A stretch of DNA of 64,000 nucleotides, from NCBI GenBank assembly GCA_905250125.1, contig CAJNOL010000928.1, positions 1 to 64,000 of the forward strand, written 5' to 3'. Shown here piece by piece: positions 60,967 to 64,000 of this stretch; position 1 is the stretch's first letter, and each line of letters opens with the position of its first letter. The DNA is from Rotaria sordida. Lineage: Eukaryota > Rotifera > Eurotatoria > Philodinida > Philodinidae. The notes under the pieces are model-generated. The model saw nothing but the letters and a program-made list of their open reading frames with translations, did not search any database and was not told where the DNA came from. The translations under genes and the position numbers were made by a program.

Positions 60967-61351
60967 TTATTTAGATTCATAACCAACATTAACCTAGAAA
61001 AAAGAAAAATGTTTAGTTTTTTATTAAAGAAAAAAGTAATAATTACGAAGTTTGAGTTTGATCGAATGTTGATTAGAGCTTTTACCAGTTCTTCAATCTT
61101 CACCTTTGTATCTTCTTTTCTTATCTTTTCTGCAATTTCTTGTATCTCGATTAGAAATGTTGATGAATTTCGAATAAAACGAAGAAATTCGTAGAAATTC
61201 TCTTGATGCATGGAAAGATTAATTTGTGCTTCATGAATGAATTTACGTATAACTAGAACATAAAAAAAGATAATAATAGAATATCCTATTAAAAAAACAT
61301 AAGAAAACAGTTAACACAAAGCCAATATTTTCCTATACTCGATGCTTCCAT
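60967..61351 (-). CDS. Small three-exon gene, 81-aa helical protein
   Basis: On the minus strand the exons are 61351-61339 (ATG GAA GCA TCG A), 61252-61047 and 60993-60967 (ends TAA). The introns are 86 and 53 bp with GT-AG borders; both acceptors are classic (TTTTTTTATGTTCTAG and TTTCTTTTTTCTAG), and the phases join without a stop. The product starts MEASIIRKFIHEAQINLSMH, continues QENFYEFLRFIRNSSTFLIE and IQEIAEKIRKEDTKVKIEEL, and ends SNSNFVNVGYESK. It is mostly amphipathic helix with a probable coiled coil in the middle and no signal peptide or membrane helix. Size and style suit a small subunit of a cytosolic complex, but I do not recognise the family. The first 13-base exon is the least certain part, though the frame clearly extends upstream of the internal Met in exon 2. 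Confidence 0.65.
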
Positions 61352-64000
61352 AGCTGTTCAACCAAAAAAAACATAAAGTTCTCAGAAAATTGTTTCGTCG
61401 ATAGAGCTTTGTGCAGCTCATTGAGCTAGAATCAAAATACTTTAAAAAGTTCAACTATTTTTGACTGCTGTAAATCGATAGTTAAGCTTTTTGACTACTT
61501 TGGAAGTTTAGCACCATTATTAATTGAGTAAACTTGAATATTTATTATACTAAGATAATTGGTACAACGAGCTCTACAAAGTTCTAGAGACGGAACAATT
61601 TTTAAACGAACTTATGTTTTTTGTGATTGACTAGCCATGAATATATCCATCAAAACTACGACTCACAACCATTTTGTCATTAGTAACCTAACAGATCATA
61701 GAAGGAACAAGAAATTATTCAGAACTGACTCTGAAAGTACTATAGTTTTTTTTAAAACTCATAAATGTTTCAATGTCATTTTTTATTTTGAAAAATTTGG
61801 TTGCACGTGAATACTGTGCAAATTTTTGTTTTCTGAGTGATATTACTAAATAGAATGTTAGACTGACTTTTAAGTCACTTACTAAGTGAATTACGATCGC
61901 TTGAAGAAAACTTCCTTGTAAGGAAACATTCAATCTTAAAAAATCGAAATATTCTAATCACATATGCACAGCCTAAGCAACCATTATATTCAAATACAAA
62001 CTACCGAAATGTTGAAAAAAATGCAAAATATTGCTTCAATGGACTCTACGTGATAAAAAACATTTAAATAAAGTTATTCTCAAAAGGAAATTCTTTTTAC
62101 ATAAATTCCTAAAAGTAGAGAATTTATTCCTTGAAGATCGAATGTGCATTGGAAGGGACATTTACGTATTTCTATAAGTAAGATTGAGTTTTTTTTTTCT
62201 TTTGTCAAAATATCTCCTTTCAGCTTTTGAGGGTTAAAATAATGTTGATTGAAAGGAATAATCTTAGAGGAAAATATTACAATCTTTAGCGCATCATGTG
62301 ACTATCAGTAAACAAACTTTGAACAATTCAATTTTTATCCATCCTATACATAGAGTTTTCTAGTTTAATTAATTATTTTCCTGTAAGCAGATAGTTCTGT
62401 ATTTGACTAACATATTTTCGTGTAATAATTTTTGCTTTTCAAAAAAAACACAGCTTTTTGAAACACTTCGAGATGCAAACATTTGTAAAATACAGAAAAC
62501 CCTCTAATGCAAGATCTTAATAATAGCATAGTATATTTGTTAATGCAAAGTATTCTGTCAGTTAAGAAATTTTCGAGACAATGTGTTCAAGCATTAAAAG
62601 ATAGATTAAATCCAACAAATACGAAAACTCAAGTGTTTTCTTTTTATATTAGAAATCTTGTTTTACTTCAGAGTAAAGTATAGTGAACGCGTCTTCTTTT
62701 TCTAGATTATTGCGGATGCTCTTTCGAACTATAATGTCAAATGTTTTCTTTCGACATTCCTATTTTTCATAAGAAGACTAAAGCCATACAAAAAGTCTCA
62801 AAAAATGACGTAATCTCTCATTATAAATCCGGTGCAATCTTTTATGAAGTGTTAATGGTTTGTAAACCTTTTCGATTCTATCCTTCGATTAAAAGTTTAA
62901 ACTAGCTATAAACATATAAAATATTTATAAATATATAGGTCATCTATAAATTTGCTAGATTTAGTCATAGCAAAATCGTCTATTACATAACAAAGATCAA
63001 ATTACTTGTGTTATTAAAATATTAAACACAGCAAAGGTTTTCCTACTTTTTACAGGTTAATGAATGATAAATTAACTTTCTTACATTCAGTATTTTTGTA
63101 CCATAAGTACTTCAATCTCGTTCCTCTAACAGAGAATTTTCTTATGACTATGCCTCGTGGATCTCTAGAAATTGCCAAAATAGTTCGACAGAGAAAAATC
63201 TTTATAGTGCTTATTTCTTTCTAGAAATAAATCATAGTTTTGACCATTTTTTATTTCATATAAGGTTTATTGCTGATGTGATTTTAAATCTAATATTATT
63301 AATTTATACTTGTTTCATCTTCTGTATGAATCTATGCATAGACAGTCGATTGTTTTCTTTTATAGTATATAGTAATAATTGACAATAGTTGAAAATTTTA
63401 ACAATAATGGTACCCTTACCAACTAAACTAAGATCAATTTATGATGATTAATCTTAGTACAAACGACAATATAAACCATTTAACAGAACACAACAGGAAA
63501 ATTTTCTTTAATTTGTATTATAGAAACATTTCTTTTATTTGAGTGACTGTAATACTGACATATATTTATGTCAGAATGTTTCTCTCAAGTGAAACTAATT
63601 CTGTGAGTACTATCCTAGTTGTTATTTCTAATACCTCAATCAAAATACCATCGTGCAACGCATAAAAACTAAAACTTATGATAAACCTGTTCATTCTCAG
63701 AAGCGAGTGGTAGAAAAGACTAGACTGAAAAAAAGATTCACAACTAACTAGGTTAAGTATAAAACTAACGCTATTTTTCATTGAACTGTAAATTCTGATT
63801 AAGATTACTTCTATAGGACAGACGAATTATAAACCACTATCTTATTATATAATCATTTTGAATTTTTTATATTTCTATTAAATTTAAATTTTCCAAAAAA
63901 AAACATTTCCAACTCTTCATTTATTGTTTCACTAAAAGGAAGTTAGACGTACCTATCACACCTGTAAGATATAGATATTTTTCACAGAAGTAATCTATGC
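61352..64000. other. AT-rich stretch to the window end, no supported gene
   Basis: Frames of about 70 codons on the minus strand (61715-61933, 63566-63781) have no recognisable domain or splice partners. No tandem or inverted repeat of note. It includes the upstream region of the minus-strand gene starting at 61351. Confidence 0.4.

Noticed and set aside
1-64000. tRNA, rRNA, CRISPR, operons or ribosome-binding sites
   Set aside because: Nothing with a cloverleaf or rRNA-like conserved core was recognised by reading. The spliced genes show a eukaryotic nuclear sequence, so bacterial features are not expected.

Overview
The window looks like one scaffold piece of a small, AT-rich invertebrate genome. 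The genes have short GT-AG introns (about 50-90 bp) and there are no bacterial operons. A 100-N scaffold gap is present, and the DNA between the few genes is packed with DNA-transposon relics, foldback elements and satellites. A bdelloid rotifer (Rotaria/Adineta-like) is my best guess, for three reasons: the intron sizes, the variety of transposons, and TGTGGG-type G-rich tracts, which I recall as the bdelloid telomere repeat. This identification is inference.

Genes. (1) At 19-1276 (+) a five-exon gene for a predicted secreted 312-residue protein reconstructs completely, with a conserved core (NCYAYA, QPGR, HYVAL, WSHKPG). (2) At 21366-29519 (+) at least six exons encode a type II membrane protein with a furin-like basic site and a Cys-rich CxDG...DCGG module. 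Its large introns house three nonautonomous foldback transposons, and its 3' end is not resolved. (3) At 51727-54036 (+) a partial membrane-protein gene is likely. (4) At 55920-56364 (+) a two-exon gene carries a one-base frame break and ends next to a hAT-like insertion. (5) At 61351-60967 (-) a tiny three-exon gene encodes an 81-residue helical protein. A lone possible exon lies at 45978-46163.

Mobile DNA. A decayed MULE with a FLYWCH-type transposase remnant lies at 3820-4962; it has a 9-bp target duplication and terminal arms made of 15-bp direct repeats. TTA-flanked inverted-repeat elements lie at 1337-1954, 5100-7361 and 22135-22581; the second has arms built from ~176-bp tandem units. 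Further elements are a 1.5-kb near-palindrome (12993-14471), a TA-flanked mariner-like element (27856-28681), a 134-bp hAT MITE with a 7/8-matching 8-bp duplication (49112-49245), other inverted-repeat elements (19618, 23521, 48519, 52680, 53220), a hAT-bounded GC-rich block (56370-59579) and two LTR-like segments (14986 and 16108).

Tandem repeats. A degenerate ~72-bp minisatellite (8.4-11.1 kb) keeps long reading frames open on both strands. A ~46-bp repeat lies at 11.3 kb and a diffuse AATTTAAAT-type array at 12.85-15.7 kb. A ~12.5-kb satellite (33.4-45.9 kb) consists of two distantly related unit families, ~93 bp and ~89 bp, that meet exactly at the assembly gap.

The genes do not form an evident pathway. 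The picture is of sparse genes embedded in transposon- and satellite-rich, possibly subtelomeric, chromatin.
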